A stretch of DNA of 35,150 nt. Source: an uncultured Spirochaetales bacterium. Its GTDB lineage: Bacteria; Spirochaetota; Spirochaetia; Sphaerochaetales; Sphaerochaetaceae. Under the pieces are notes generated by a model. That model worked only from the letters and a program-made list of their open reading frames with translations, was not told the origin of the DNA and did not search any database. Of the stretch, positions 5,688 to 13,389 are shown in pieces; within the stretch, counting starts at the first letter, position 1; each line of letters opens with the position of its first letter. The DNA lies in NCBI GenBank assembly GCA_949295505.1, contig CASFLH010000016.1, positions 1 through 35,150 on the forward strand. The letters run 5' to 3'. The position numbers were made by a program, and so were the translations under genes.

Positions 5688-7883
5688 GTGGATGTAAAAC
5701 GCTATATTGTTGTTATTGCTGTAATTGCCATTTGTTTTATCGGCTGTGAGATGCCTCACCCAGGACAGTCTGAAGAGGGAGCTGCTGCTGCCTCATTTGA
5801 TGAGATCGGCCTTATCTCCGATGTCCTTTCCGGAAACGATGGGTTGCATGTGAAATGGTATGAAGAGGGAGCTTCTTCATCGCTTATGCGCATAGGGTGT
5901 CGCTCACTTATAGCGGATGTTGCTTTCGATGATTACACGGGGAAGGGGATCAATGCGGCTGCTATCAGGAACGGATCCATCAGAATCGAATTCACACTGA
6001 TTGCTTCTGGGAGTACAGCAAGGCTTGGAGACTTTACCATTTCGACTGTTGAGGAACTGGAAATCAGTAAGGATGATGGGGCGGTCGCGGATATGGCGAT
6101 TTTCACAGGACAGGGAAATGCTTCAGGTACAGAAGTCGTTTTAGAGAAGATAGCAGGAGGAAATATTTCCGGTGTCTCGGTAAAAGGCAATATCTCAATC
6201 AGTGTTGAGATCTCCATCACAATCGATAACGACTCTGAGGGAAGTGGCCCGAAGCTTCTGGAGGCTGATGTCAGCATTCCTGCTGACCTGACAGTAAAAG
6301 AAGGTGATTCCTTTGACTCCACGGTGTGCACCGTCAATCTGTATTATGATGATGGCAGTCAGCTTCAGCTAAAAGGAGATGATAGCCTCCTTGTTCCATA
6401 TAATGAGAAAATATCGCCTAACCAGCCCTTTAAGGTACTCGTCCGGTATGAAGGCCAGTCCGTTGTTTCCGAAATTGATTATTCGCAGAACGTGGAACCA
6501 GAACTTACTCCGTTTGTGGTATCTGGCCGGATAGAGCAGGTTGGTGATTTCCTTGCTGGTCAGCGCTTTGATTCCAGCGCGTTCGTTGTTTATGCCATTC
6601 TGAATAATGGCGAGCAGATCATGCTTGATGAGGAATCAGTCCGTCTTGTCGATGCGGGAGACTCCCCCGGGGATCTCTCTGATGGCGTTGTCAATCCAGG
6701 AGACGGTGTCTATGCATTGGCTGGCAAAGGGTACTCAGGGGAAGACATATATGCCTATTTGGATATAGCGGTGGATTATATTGATCAGATCCATGTCTCT
6801 GGGCCTGAGACATTCAGCTATCCAGAAGGGCCGTCAAAGGATGTTCTCCGAGTATCTGTCGTGTATGATGGCAAAACCATTGTTCTCAGGGATGATGAAT
6901 ACACAATAGGCCCTGTCGAATACCTGGATGGAGCAGAGCCATCGTGTGGGAATCCTGTCTCTGCTTCTGTTGTCATTACGCCTCTGGTCGGACAGAAAGC
7001 TTCAGGCGCCGCTGTTTCCCAGACGTTCATATTCACTTCAGTCAATGATTCAATCCTGCCGAAATTTCCGGTTGGGGGCTATATTATCCAGACCGGTGAT
7101 TTCCTTGTGGGACAGGCTTTCGATCCTTCTTTGTTCTCCGTGATAGTGCGGTATTCGGATGGTTCTACAGCTGCCGTGGATAGCAGTGCTGTTTCCCTTG
7201 TCGAGACAGGCGAAAACCAGAATGGCACAGTAGAGCCAGGTGACAAGGCAAGCGCATTTATTGGATACGATTACAATGGCAACTCTATTATGGCGGAAGT
7301 AAGTCTGACTGCCTACATGATAGTTAAACTGGATGTAGCTGGCGATAACAAGTCTTTCCTGTATCCTGCAAGCCCTGCAAAGGAAGATCTGATGGTTACT
7401 GCCAGTTATTATTCAGCAGATGGCAGTATCAGGAAAATGGTTCTTTCAGAATCAGAGTATGACATAAGTTCGCCAAGCTATGAGAACGGCATTGGCCCCG
7501 GATATGAGTCCACAGAGGAGAAAGCTTTTGTCACCATAACGCCTCTTGTGGGACAGATGGCGGGGAATACTGTTTCGAGCATATTCGAGTACACTTCCTA
7601 TGTTGATTCTCTCAACTTCATTGTCAGTGGGGTTCTTTCGCAGATAGGAGATTTTACAGAGGGACAGGATTTCGATCCTTCCATGTTTGCTGTTACGGTT
7701 ACTTATTCCGATGGTATGACTATTGAACCCTCTGATGTTCCTGTCTTCCTTGTTGATGCAGGAACTGAACCGGGAAGCCCTTCTGATGGTGTTGTTAATT
7801 CCGGAGACATGGTTTACGCAGTGCTTGGGAAGGATTTTAATGGGAATGAAATAAGCGTCACAGCAGAAATCAAGGTTGTCTGA
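5688..7883 (+). CDS. Large surface lipoprotein with alternating Ig-like repeats
   Basis: 731 residues from a GTG start (no ATG occurs before the signal ends). An N-terminal hydrophobic stretch (6-19) ends in FIGC, a lipobox with Cys20, so this is a predicted lipoprotein. Residues 36-185 form a unique domain. From about 190 on the protein is beta-rich, with 80-90-residue modules resembling bacterial Ig-like domains: a divergent first one (190-265), then A (276-364), B (365-455), A (459-546), B (547-640), A (643-731). A modules share GDF-x(3)-GQ-x-FD and DAG/PGD signatures; B modules share SYPEGP/LYPASP and VTITPLVGQ. There is no enzyme motif and no C-terminal anchor beyond the lipid. A role in surface adhesion or carbohydrate binding is a guess. 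The codon usage resembles that of its neighbours. Confidence 0.8.
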   Translation: MDVKRYIVVIAVIAICFIGCEMPHPGQSEEGAAAASFDEIGLISDVLSGNDGLHVKWYEEGASSSLMRIGCRSLIADVAFDDYTGKGINAAAIRNGSIRIEFTLIASGSTARLGDFTISTVEELEISKDDGAVADMAIFTGQGNASGTEVVLEKIAGGNISGVSVKGNISISVEISITIDNDSEGSGPKLLEADVSIPADLTVKEGDSFDSTVCTVNLYYDDGSQLQLKGDDSLLVPYNEKISPNQPFKVLVRYEGQSVVSEIDYSQNVEPELTPFVVSGRIEQVGDFLAGQRFDSSAFVVYAILNNGEQIMLDEESVRLVDAGDSPGDLSDGVVNPGDGVYALAGKGYSGEDIYAYLDIAVDYIDQIHVSGPETFSYPEGPSKDVLRVSVVYDGKTIVLRDDEYTIGPVEYLDGAEPSCGNPVSASVVITPLVGQKASGAAVSQTFIFTSVNDSILPKFPVGGYIIQTGDFLVGQAFDPSLFSVIVRYSDGSTAAVDSSAVSLVETGENQNGTVEPGDKASAFIGYDYNGNSIMAEVSLTAYMIVKLDVAGDNKSFLYPASPAKEDLMVTASYYSADGSIRKMVLSESEYDISSPSYENGIGPGYESTEEKAFVTITPLVGQMAGNTVSSIFEYTSYVDSLNFIVSGVLSQIGDFTEGQDFDPSMFAVTVTYSDGMTIEPSDVPVFLVDAGTEPGSPSDGVVNSGDMVYAVLGKDFNGNEISVTAEIKVV
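6513..7880 (+). repeat. A-B-A-B-A coding repeat array
   Basis: Within the lipoprotein gene, five modules alternate between two types. The three A copies begin FVVSGRIEQVGDF, FPVGGYIIQTGDF and FIVSGVLSQIGDF. The two B copies end ITPLVGQKASGAAVS and ITPLVGQMAGNTVS followed by a phenylalanine-rich strand. The simplest history is duplication of an A+B unit of about 180 residues (about 550 bases). The DNA copies have diverged visibly, so this is an old expansion, not a slippage-prone tandem repeat. Confidence 0.75.
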
Positions 7884-7907
7884 TTCCTTCTTCGTGATAC
7901 CTTTAGA

Positions 7908-7942
7908 ACATTGCCGGGCGCCATTGATGTGCCCGGCAATGT
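7908..7942. terminator. Hairpin between convergent genes
   Basis: A perfect 12-bp stem (ACATTGCCGGGC / GCCCGGCAATGT) with an 11-base loop fills the gap between the lipoprotein stop (7883) and the stop of the convergent GH31 gene (7944). Neither side has a clear U-run, so it may stop RNA polymerase weakly or protect mRNA 3' ends in both directions. Confidence 0.65.
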
Positions 7943-7943
7943 A

Positions 7944-10097
7944 TCAGAGTGCAATTTCCTCTTTTCTGCTTCCTCTGCCTTCTGCCGTCATGAAGATTGC
8001 CTTCTTGTATGATGCATCAAGGAGCGTAACGGTTCTTCCATTTATTTCTGCAATTCCCGGGAGGACTGCTTTCGTGACGTTGGTTGCAAGCAGAATTTTC
8101 TCGCCATTCCTGCAGATGGGGATGATTGAGTTCTCTCTGACGTAGAGAGGCAGGGAGAAATAATCATACTTCCGCTTGATCCACACAGGTCCTGTCGCTG
8201 AACTGCCATCAAGAAGGGATATCCATTTCCCATCCGGGAGATAGCATCGTCCTTCCCCGTCATCGCGGAAAACCGGCGCGACAAGAAGAGAAGGGCCAAG
8301 CATATACTGCTGGTCAATGTATTTCAGCATCTCATCATCGGTACCGAACTCAAGAAGCATGGGGCGGAGGACAGGGATTCCTGTCTCATGGGAGACTTCT
8401 GCACAGTACATAAGATAGGGCAGAAGTTCTTTTTTCAGATTTGTGAAGAACGATGTGACACGGCACGCCTCTTCATCAAATGCCCATGGCACCCTGTAAG
8501 ATGAACTTCCATGGAGGCGCGAATGCGAAGAGAGAAGACCGAATGCGACCCATCGCTTGAAAAGGTCCGGGGTAGTGTTGTCTTCAAATCCTCCGATGTC
8601 ATGGCTCCAGAAACCAAATCCTGAAAGAGCGAGCGACAGTCCTCCTCGCAGCGTCTCCGCCATTGATGCGTATGAAGCGACGTTGTCACCTGCCCAGTGA
8701 ACGGGCATCGTCTGGCTTCCGATAGTCCCGGAGCGCGTGAATACAATAGCCTCGTCCCCTTTCTTTTTCTTCTGCAGGTCGAAAACAGCCTTGTTGTACA
8801 GGTAGGTGTATTTGTTGTGCATGAGATAAGGATCGGAGCCGTCATGCCATACGACGTCATCGACAGGAATGTTCTCTCCGAAGTCTGTTTTAAAGCAGTC
8901 CACGCCCATGTCCGAAAGCTTTTCGAGGTAACCTTGGTACCAGTCCACAGCTTCAGGATTCGTGAAATCCACAATAGCCATTCCTGCCTGCCACGTGTCA
9001 CATTGCCAGACACTGCCATCTTTCCGCTTGAGGAAATATCCTCGTTCCTCTCCCTCATCAAATAGCCTAGATTTCTGTGCAATGTAAGGATTTATCCAGA
9101 CACTTACTTTCAACCCACGCTCATGTAGCTTGTGCATTAATCCTTCCGGATTCGGAAACATTCGTTTGTCCCATATGAAGTCTGTCCACTGGAATTCCTT
9201 CATCCAGAAGCAATCGAAATGAAACACCGAAAGAGGGATGTCGTATTCCTTCATCCTGTCCACGAACGAAAGGACTGTCTTCTCGCTGTAATCAGTTGTG
9301 AATGAGGTTGAAAGCCAGAGTCCGAATGACCACTCCGGCGGCATCGCAGGACGTCCTGTGAGTGAGGTGTATCCCGTCACCACGTCTTTCAGGGAATCGC
9401 CTGCAATCACACAGTAGGATATCTTCTCACCTGGAATTGAGAACTGTGCGCATTCTGCTACCTCACTCCCCATTTCAAAGGATACTTTTCCGTAACTGAG
9501 GACGAAGACCCCATAGTTCTTCGAAGAGACAAAGAATGGCACATTCTTATGTGACATCTCACTCGCGCATCCGCTGTCGAGGTTCCACATTTCCACTTTC
9601 TGCCCGTTCTTGGGGAAGGCTGTGAATCGTTCTCCAAGGCCGTAGTAGGTTTCGCCGATATCGGTGGTAAGATACTCAGCCATGTATCTTCCGCATGGTG
9701 TGGTCATGCAGCCGGAGAGCCTTGCGAATCTCCGTGTGAGTTCTGTTCCCTTGTACGAGAAGACGAGCGTGCCGTCTTTCTGTTCTGCCCGGAGGTTACC
9801 GGACTCAATATGAGAACTGCCCAGCTCTGTCGCGTTTCCTCTAGGAATTTCAGGAACAGGCTTTTCCGTTCTGCTTCCCTTATGATGATACACATCGACT
9901 CTAAGGATGTCAGGGGCAAGTGCAGAGATCTCTGTCGTGATTACCGGGTTATTCAGCGTGTCGTTGCGGCATGTTATAGGGTATGCACATGAGTAAATCG
10001 CAAGTTTTCCGTTCTCGGATGCTGTTTCAAAGCAGTTCTTTTCCGAATAAAGCGTGACACCATCTTCCAGGTGCCAGAAACCATTTCTGAATCTCAT
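7944..10097 (-). CDS. Alpha-xylosidase, glycoside hydrolase family 31 (YicI/XylS type)
   Basis: 717 residues, close to E. coli YicI (772). It has the GH31 N-terminal beta-domain, then a TIM barrel with nucleophile Asp405 in KTDFGE and acid/base Asp471 in HWAGDN. The 66-residue spacing between the two equals that of YicI Asp416/Asp482. The segment FHFDCFWMKEFQW (293-305) contains the Cys-Phe pair that marks alpha-xylosidases within the family. There is no signal peptide, so it probably removes alpha-1,6-xylose from imported xyloglucan oligosaccharides (isoprimeverose type) in the cytoplasm. It lies 20 bases downstream of the GH28 gene in the same orientation, with a weak AGAGG ribosome site. 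No transporter gene is linked in the window. Confidence 0.9.
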   Translation of the reverse strand: MRFRNGFWHLEDGVTLYSEKNCFETASENGKLAIYSCAYPITCRNDTLNNPVITTEISALAPDILRVDVYHHKGSRTEKPVPEIPRGNATELGSSHIESGNLRAEQKDGTLVFSYKGTELTRRFARLSGCMTTPCGRYMAEYLTTDIGETYYGLGERFTAFPKNGQKVEMWNLDSGCASEMSHKNVPFFVSSKNYGVFVLSYGKVSFEMGSEVAECAQFSIPGEKISYCVIAGDSLKDVVTGYTSLTGRPAMPPEWSFGLWLSTSFTTDYSEKTVLSFVDRMKEYDIPLSVFHFDCFWMKEFQWTDFIWDKRMFPNPEGLMHKLHERGLKVSVWINPYIAQKSRLFDEGEERGYFLKRKDGSVWQCDTWQAGMAIVDFTNPEAVDWYQGYLEKLSDMGVDCFKTDFGENIPVDDVVWHDGSDPYLMHNKYTYLYNKAVFDLQKKKKGDEAIVFTRSGTIGSQTMPVHWAGDNVASYASMAETLRGGLSLALSGFGFWSHDIGGFEDNTTPDLFKRWVAFGLLSSHSRLHGSSSYRVPWAFDEEACRVTSFFTNLKKELLPYLMYCAEVSHETGIPVLRPMLLEFGTDDEMLKYIDQQYMLGPSLLVAPVFRDDGEGRCYLPDGKWISLLDGSSATGPVWIKRKYDYFSLPLYVRENSIIPICRNGEKILLATNVTKAVLPGIAEINGRTVTLLDASYKKAIFMTAEGRGSRKEEIAL

Positions 10098-10117
10098 TCT
10101 GTGGCCTCTGCGTTCTT

Positions 10118-11671
10118 TTAAATTTCTTTCAGATTCTCGACATCATCCGTTTCAAGCATCGGACGGGTATTGGTGCTTCTAGGTGAGACGTGCACGTTAT
10201 CCAGCGTCACGCCAGATGCATGGCGGATATAGAAACCATAGGATGGCATGTCTCCAAGCGCATTGGATTCCGGATAATCCGTCACGTTCTCCCTGATCTC
10301 AGGCAGGATCTCAAGACGCTCTTCATTATCGAGGTATGCCGCTTTCAGATTCCGTATGGTTATGTTCTCGACTCTTCCTGTATATCCTTCCTCATCCCTG
10401 AATCCCGTGATGATGCATGTTGACTCCATCCCCTCGGCATTCACGTTCTCTATGGTGATATCGCTCACGCTGCCACCCTTGGCTTTTGCTTTTCTGTCAT
10501 CATCGGAGAGGTACCCGAACTTGTTGCGCCTACAGAGGGAGATGAAAACCGGTACGGAAATATTCTTCATCGTTATATTCTCGAGATGAATACCGGAGAT
10601 GTTGGAACCATCTGCGGATTCGATGGATATTCCGGAGACCCCTGCAGGGAAGATGTCCGGGAGCATGAAAGTGCAGTTGCGGCAGCTCACGTCTTTGATA
10701 TCAAAATAGGTCTCTGTGCCGATTTTGAAAGCATTCATGACGGAAATCACAACAGCATCCTCGATCTCGATATCCTCCGCGGGACCCATCGTCATGGAAG
10801 AGTCCTCAACATTGATGCTGTCATGGCCCTGGACCATCGGCGCCTTCACGCAAAGTCCATCGTCAGCTGTGCTTACGAATACATGCTTAACCTTGACATG
10901 CTTCGAGGACATGATATCGATACCATCTGTGTTGGCAACATGCCTGTTATTATCTATCACCATATCATGTATGGAGATATGTTCTGACATATCAATGGAA
11001 AGGCTCCAGTCCAATGAGTCGCGGATGATAATGTTATGAATACTTACATTCTTCGAGCCGCGAATCCAGACAGTATACATAGGACGCTTGATGTTGGGTT
11101 TTCCTTCCTTCCATTTATCTTCCGCGTATCTGATTCTCTCGCGGTACTTGAAGCGTGTCGTGTCAGATGGCGAGCCCATCGGATCTGTCAGTACAGGAGG
11201 GAGTTTTGTATATCCAAGCGGTGCGAGCAATGGCCTCTCATGGGGCAGATAGACAAAGTATTCACCGTTGGCATTGATTCTTCCGCCTCCGCAGATCGTG
11301 ACGTTTTCCGCGTCGACTGCTTTTATGAAAGCATCGGAGAAGTTGTCAAGGTTCTTCGAGGCATTCAGTGATGAGCCTGATTCGATGAACAGGGTAGTAG
11401 ATGAGTGTATGGAAAGTGTCCCGGCAGTGTAGGCACCTCCTGTCACCAGTACAGTACCGCCTTTCCCTGCAGCCTCATCAAGAGCTTTCTGGATTGCTTC
11501 TGTTGACAGGACACCAGCTTCTGCTGTGGCACCATAGTCCCGTATATCGAATACAGGACCGGAGGGTATATCCTCTTTGGAAATATAGAGGTGATATGGT
11601 ATGTCAGTGAAGTAGTCGCCTGCATAGATGATTCCGTTCTCAGGGAATGTAGGGGTATCGTAAACCTTCAT
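10118..11671 (-). CDS. Glycoside hydrolase family 28-like protein (polygalacturonase superfamily)
   Basis: 517 residues from the ATG at 11671, preceded by a good AAGGAG; an upstream in-frame start at 11710 lies in the hairpin region and is less likely. The N-terminal FDIRDYGATAEAGVLSTEAIQKALDEA is the standard opening of pectin-degrading right-handed beta-helix enzymes. NTDGID and TADDG supply the catalytic aspartates of GH28. However, the GHG motif expected next appears to be replaced by NAFKIGTET, and the RIK motif is not obvious. It may therefore be a divergent exo-acting enzyme or act on another uronic-acid or rhamnose-containing substrate. No signal peptide is seen, so a cytoplasmic oligosaccharide-trimming role fits. 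It precedes the GH31 alpha-xylosidase in a likely operon. Confidence 0.82.
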   Translation of the reverse strand: MKVYDTPTFPENGIIYAGDYFTDIPYHLYISKEDIPSGPVFDIRDYGATAEAGVLSTEAIQKALDEAAGKGGTVLVTGGAYTAGTLSIHSSTTLFIESGSSLNASKNLDNFSDAFIKAVDAENVTICGGGRINANGEYFVYLPHERPLLAPLGYTKLPPVLTDPMGSPSDTTRFKYRERIRYAEDKWKEGKPNIKRPMYTVWIRGSKNVSIHNIIIRDSLDWSLSIDMSEHISIHDMVIDNNRHVANTDGIDIMSSKHVKVKHVFVSTADDGLCVKAPMVQGHDSINVEDSSMTMGPAEDIEIEDAVVISVMNAFKIGTETYFDIKDVSCRNCTFMLPDIFPAGVSGISIESADGSNISGIHLENITMKNISVPVFISLCRRNKFGYLSDDDRKAKAKGGSVSDITIENVNAEGMESTCIITGFRDEEGYTGRVENITIRNLKAAYLDNEERLEILPEIRENVTDYPESNALGDMPSYGFYIRHASGVTLDNVHVSPRSTNTRPMLETDDVENLKEI

Positions 11672-11697
11672 CCTTTTCTCCTTTTTGTATAAGAATA

Positions 11698-11723
11698 CCC
11701 TTCCCGACATCTATCAGGAAGGG
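11698..11723 (-). terminator. Hairpin after pyruvate kinase
   Basis: A 7-bp stem (CCCTTCC / GGAAGGG) with a 12-base loop lies between the pyruvate kinase stop (11749) and the GH28 start (11671). Reading on the minus strand, TATTCTTAT follows the stem, a poor U-tract. It could end pyk transcription or attenuate read-through into the glycosidase genes. Confidence 0.5.
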
Positions 11724-11748
11724 CAGATTTTAACATTGATGTGATTTT

Positions 11749-13167
11749 TTATATGCAAGAGATCTGCATTGAATCAGCATATCTGAAACCTGGGATTGAA
11801 CCGGAGATGATTACGGCGAGATCATCTTTTGCCACTGCCTTGGAACCAAGGGCAAGATCAATGGACTGATCTCTCATCTTCACGACATCATCCGTGAATG
11901 GCGCAAGCAGCGGGGTAACTCCATAAGCAAGGCGAAGCTGTCTTGCCGCTTTCTCGTCAGTGACGCACACGATAATCGGGCACTCTGGACGGAATGCGGA
12001 GGTGAGCCAGCCTGTTCTTCCTGTAGCTGTCATGCAGATGATCGCTTTTGCTTTCAGGGAGAATGATGCCTCGACTGCGGCGCTTGAGATTGTGCCGGGT
12101 ATATCAAGGGATTCGTTGCATGCCTGATTCTGGAAATAGCGCTGCCTGTAATCTATCTGCTTCTCGGTGAACTCAGCTATTTCCGACATTGTCCGGACAG
12201 CTTCAATGGGATACTTTCCAGCCGCCGTCTCGCCGCTGAGCATCGTGCAAGTCGTTCCATCGAAGATCGCATTGGCGACATCGGATACTTCTGCTCTTGT
12301 AGGTCTGGAATGCTCCGTCATTGACTCGAGCATCTGCGTTGCGGTGACAACTATCTTGCCAGCCTTGCAGCACTTTGTGATCATCATCTTCTGGATTACA
12401 GGAAGCTCCTTGAAGGGAATCTCAACGCCCATGTCTCCTCTTGCGACCATGATGCCATCTGCTATATTGATGATTTCCTCGAGATTGTCGATGCCGCTGC
12501 GGCATTCGATTTTTGCGATGATCTTGATCTTCTCACCGCCGTTGACGTTGAGGAGCTTTCGCATCTTGCGTACATCCTCTGCCGTGCGCACAAAGGATGC
12601 AGAGACATAGTCGACATCCATCTCGATGCCGAAAAGAAGGTCTGATCTGTCCGATTCAGAGATAAAAGGCTGGTCGATATCCACTCCTGGGATATTGATT
12701 GATTTATGATTTGATATCTTGGAGGTGTTGTTCACTCGGCATATGACATCAGGTCCGCTTATAGCTGTGACGGTAAGGGAACAGAGCCCGTCATCGATGA
12801 GAATCGATGTTCCGACCTCCACATCCTCCGCAAGATACGGGTATGTTATGGATACTCCCGTTTCATCACCTTCCCGGTTCTTGTCTGCAGAAAGCGTGAA
12901 CTCAGAACCTTCTGTGAGTATCACTGATCCTTCCTTGAATTCCCTTGTCCTGATCTCCGGGCCCTTCGTATCGAGTATCAGAGGTATGTTGACTCCCATG
13001 CGGTGAGCGACACGGCGTACTCTCTCAATCCGGGTTTTATGTTCATCATGTGTTCCATGGGAGAAGTTGAGCCTTGCGGCATCCATTCCGTTTTCAATCA
13101 GGGCCTGTACCATTTCATCGCTGTCTACAGCTGGCCCCATTGTGCATATGATTTTCGTTTTTCGCAT
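11749..13167 (-). CDS. pyk: Pyruvate kinase
   Basis: 472 residues from the ATG at 13167, chosen for its AGAGGA ribosome site 4 bases upstream and because MRKTKIICTMGPA is the canonical family start; an in-frame start at 13263 would add 32 unconserved residues. It converts PEP and ADP to pyruvate and ATP. The family motifs are present: NFSHG, DTKGPEIR, the signature IAKIECRSGIDNLEEI with the catalytic lysine, VARGDMGVEIP, TQMLESM and MLSGETAAGKYP. It ends after the usual C-terminal allosteric domain, without the extra PEP-utiliser domain of some Firmicutes. It is divergent from the arabinose operon, with its own promoter. Confidence 0.96.
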   Translation of the reverse strand: MRKTKIICTMGPAVDSDEMVQALIENGMDAARLNFSHGTHDEHKTRIERVRRVAHRMGVNIPLILDTKGPEIRTREFKEGSVILTEGSEFTLSADKNREGDETGVSITYPYLAEDVEVGTSILIDDGLCSLTVTAISGPDVICRVNNTSKISNHKSINIPGVDIDQPFISESDRSDLLFGIEMDVDYVSASFVRTAEDVRKMRKLLNVNGGEKIKIIAKIECRSGIDNLEEIINIADGIMVARGDMGVEIPFKELPVIQKMMITKCCKAGKIVVTATQMLESMTEHSRPTRAEVSDVANAIFDGTTCTMLSGETAAGKYPIEAVRTMSEIAEFTEKQIDYRQRYFQNQACNESLDIPGTISSAAVEASFSLKAKAIICMTATGRTGWLTSAFRPECPIIVCVTDEKAARQLRLAYGVTPLLAPFTDDVVKMRDQSIDLALGSKAVAKDDLAVIISGSIPGFRYADSMQISCI

Positions 13168-13185
13168 ATAATCCTCTTCATTTCG

Positions 13186-13215
13186 ATTATAAAAGGAAAG
13201 GGATGTTTGCGTCAT
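13186..13215 (-). promoter_or_regulatory. Promoter of pyk
   Basis: On the minus strand ATGACG (-35, 13215-13210), an 18-base spacer and a consensus TATAAT (-10, 13191-13186) lie 18 bases before the pyk ATG. The predicted leader of about 12 bases contains an AGAGGA ribosome site. This is an ordinary leadered promoter, in contrast to the leaderless ones elsewhere in the window. Confidence 0.6.
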
Positions 13216-13327
13216 CGGCATAGAGGATAGCAGATACAGAAGTTTTCTTTCTGTGACAATCACCGGGGGTTATGAGGATTTCTTTCGGCAAGAACTGATG
13301 GCAAGCCTGGGCGCTGCAAGATTTTCC

Positions 13328-13373
13328 TTGACTATCCGGAGATGTGATTCATACTGAAAGTGTGTACGTACAC
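13328..13373 (+). promoter_or_regulatory. Arabinose operon promoter with operator palindrome
   Basis: TTGACT (13328-13333), a 16-base spacer and CATACT (13350-13355) form the promoter. The exact palindrome GTGTACGTACAC (13362-13373) begins at the expected transcription start. Its central CG and 12-bp symmetry fit a LacI-family operator, and a LacI regulator is the last gene of the operon, so repression by blocking promoter escape is likely. The core GTACGTAC also resembles the AraR box I recall from Bacillus. A strong AGAGGAGG follows at 13378-13385. Confidence 0.65.
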
Positions 13374-13389
13374 GCAAAGAGGAGGAAAG

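Noticed and set aside
5933..6337. Minus-strand open frame inside the repeat lipoprotein
   Set aside because: Low-complexity Ser/Pro-rich translation, no ribosome site, fully inside a gene with a signal peptide and repeat structure.
8435..9082. Second minus-strand frame of 215 codons within the GH31 gene
   Set aside because: It overlaps the catalytic barrel of a well-supported glycosidase in another frame and shows no family signature.
13360..13389. Upstream ATG start for the sugar isomerase
   Set aside because: It lies within the operator at the expected transcription start, whereas the ATG at 13390 has AGAGGAGG at the right distance.
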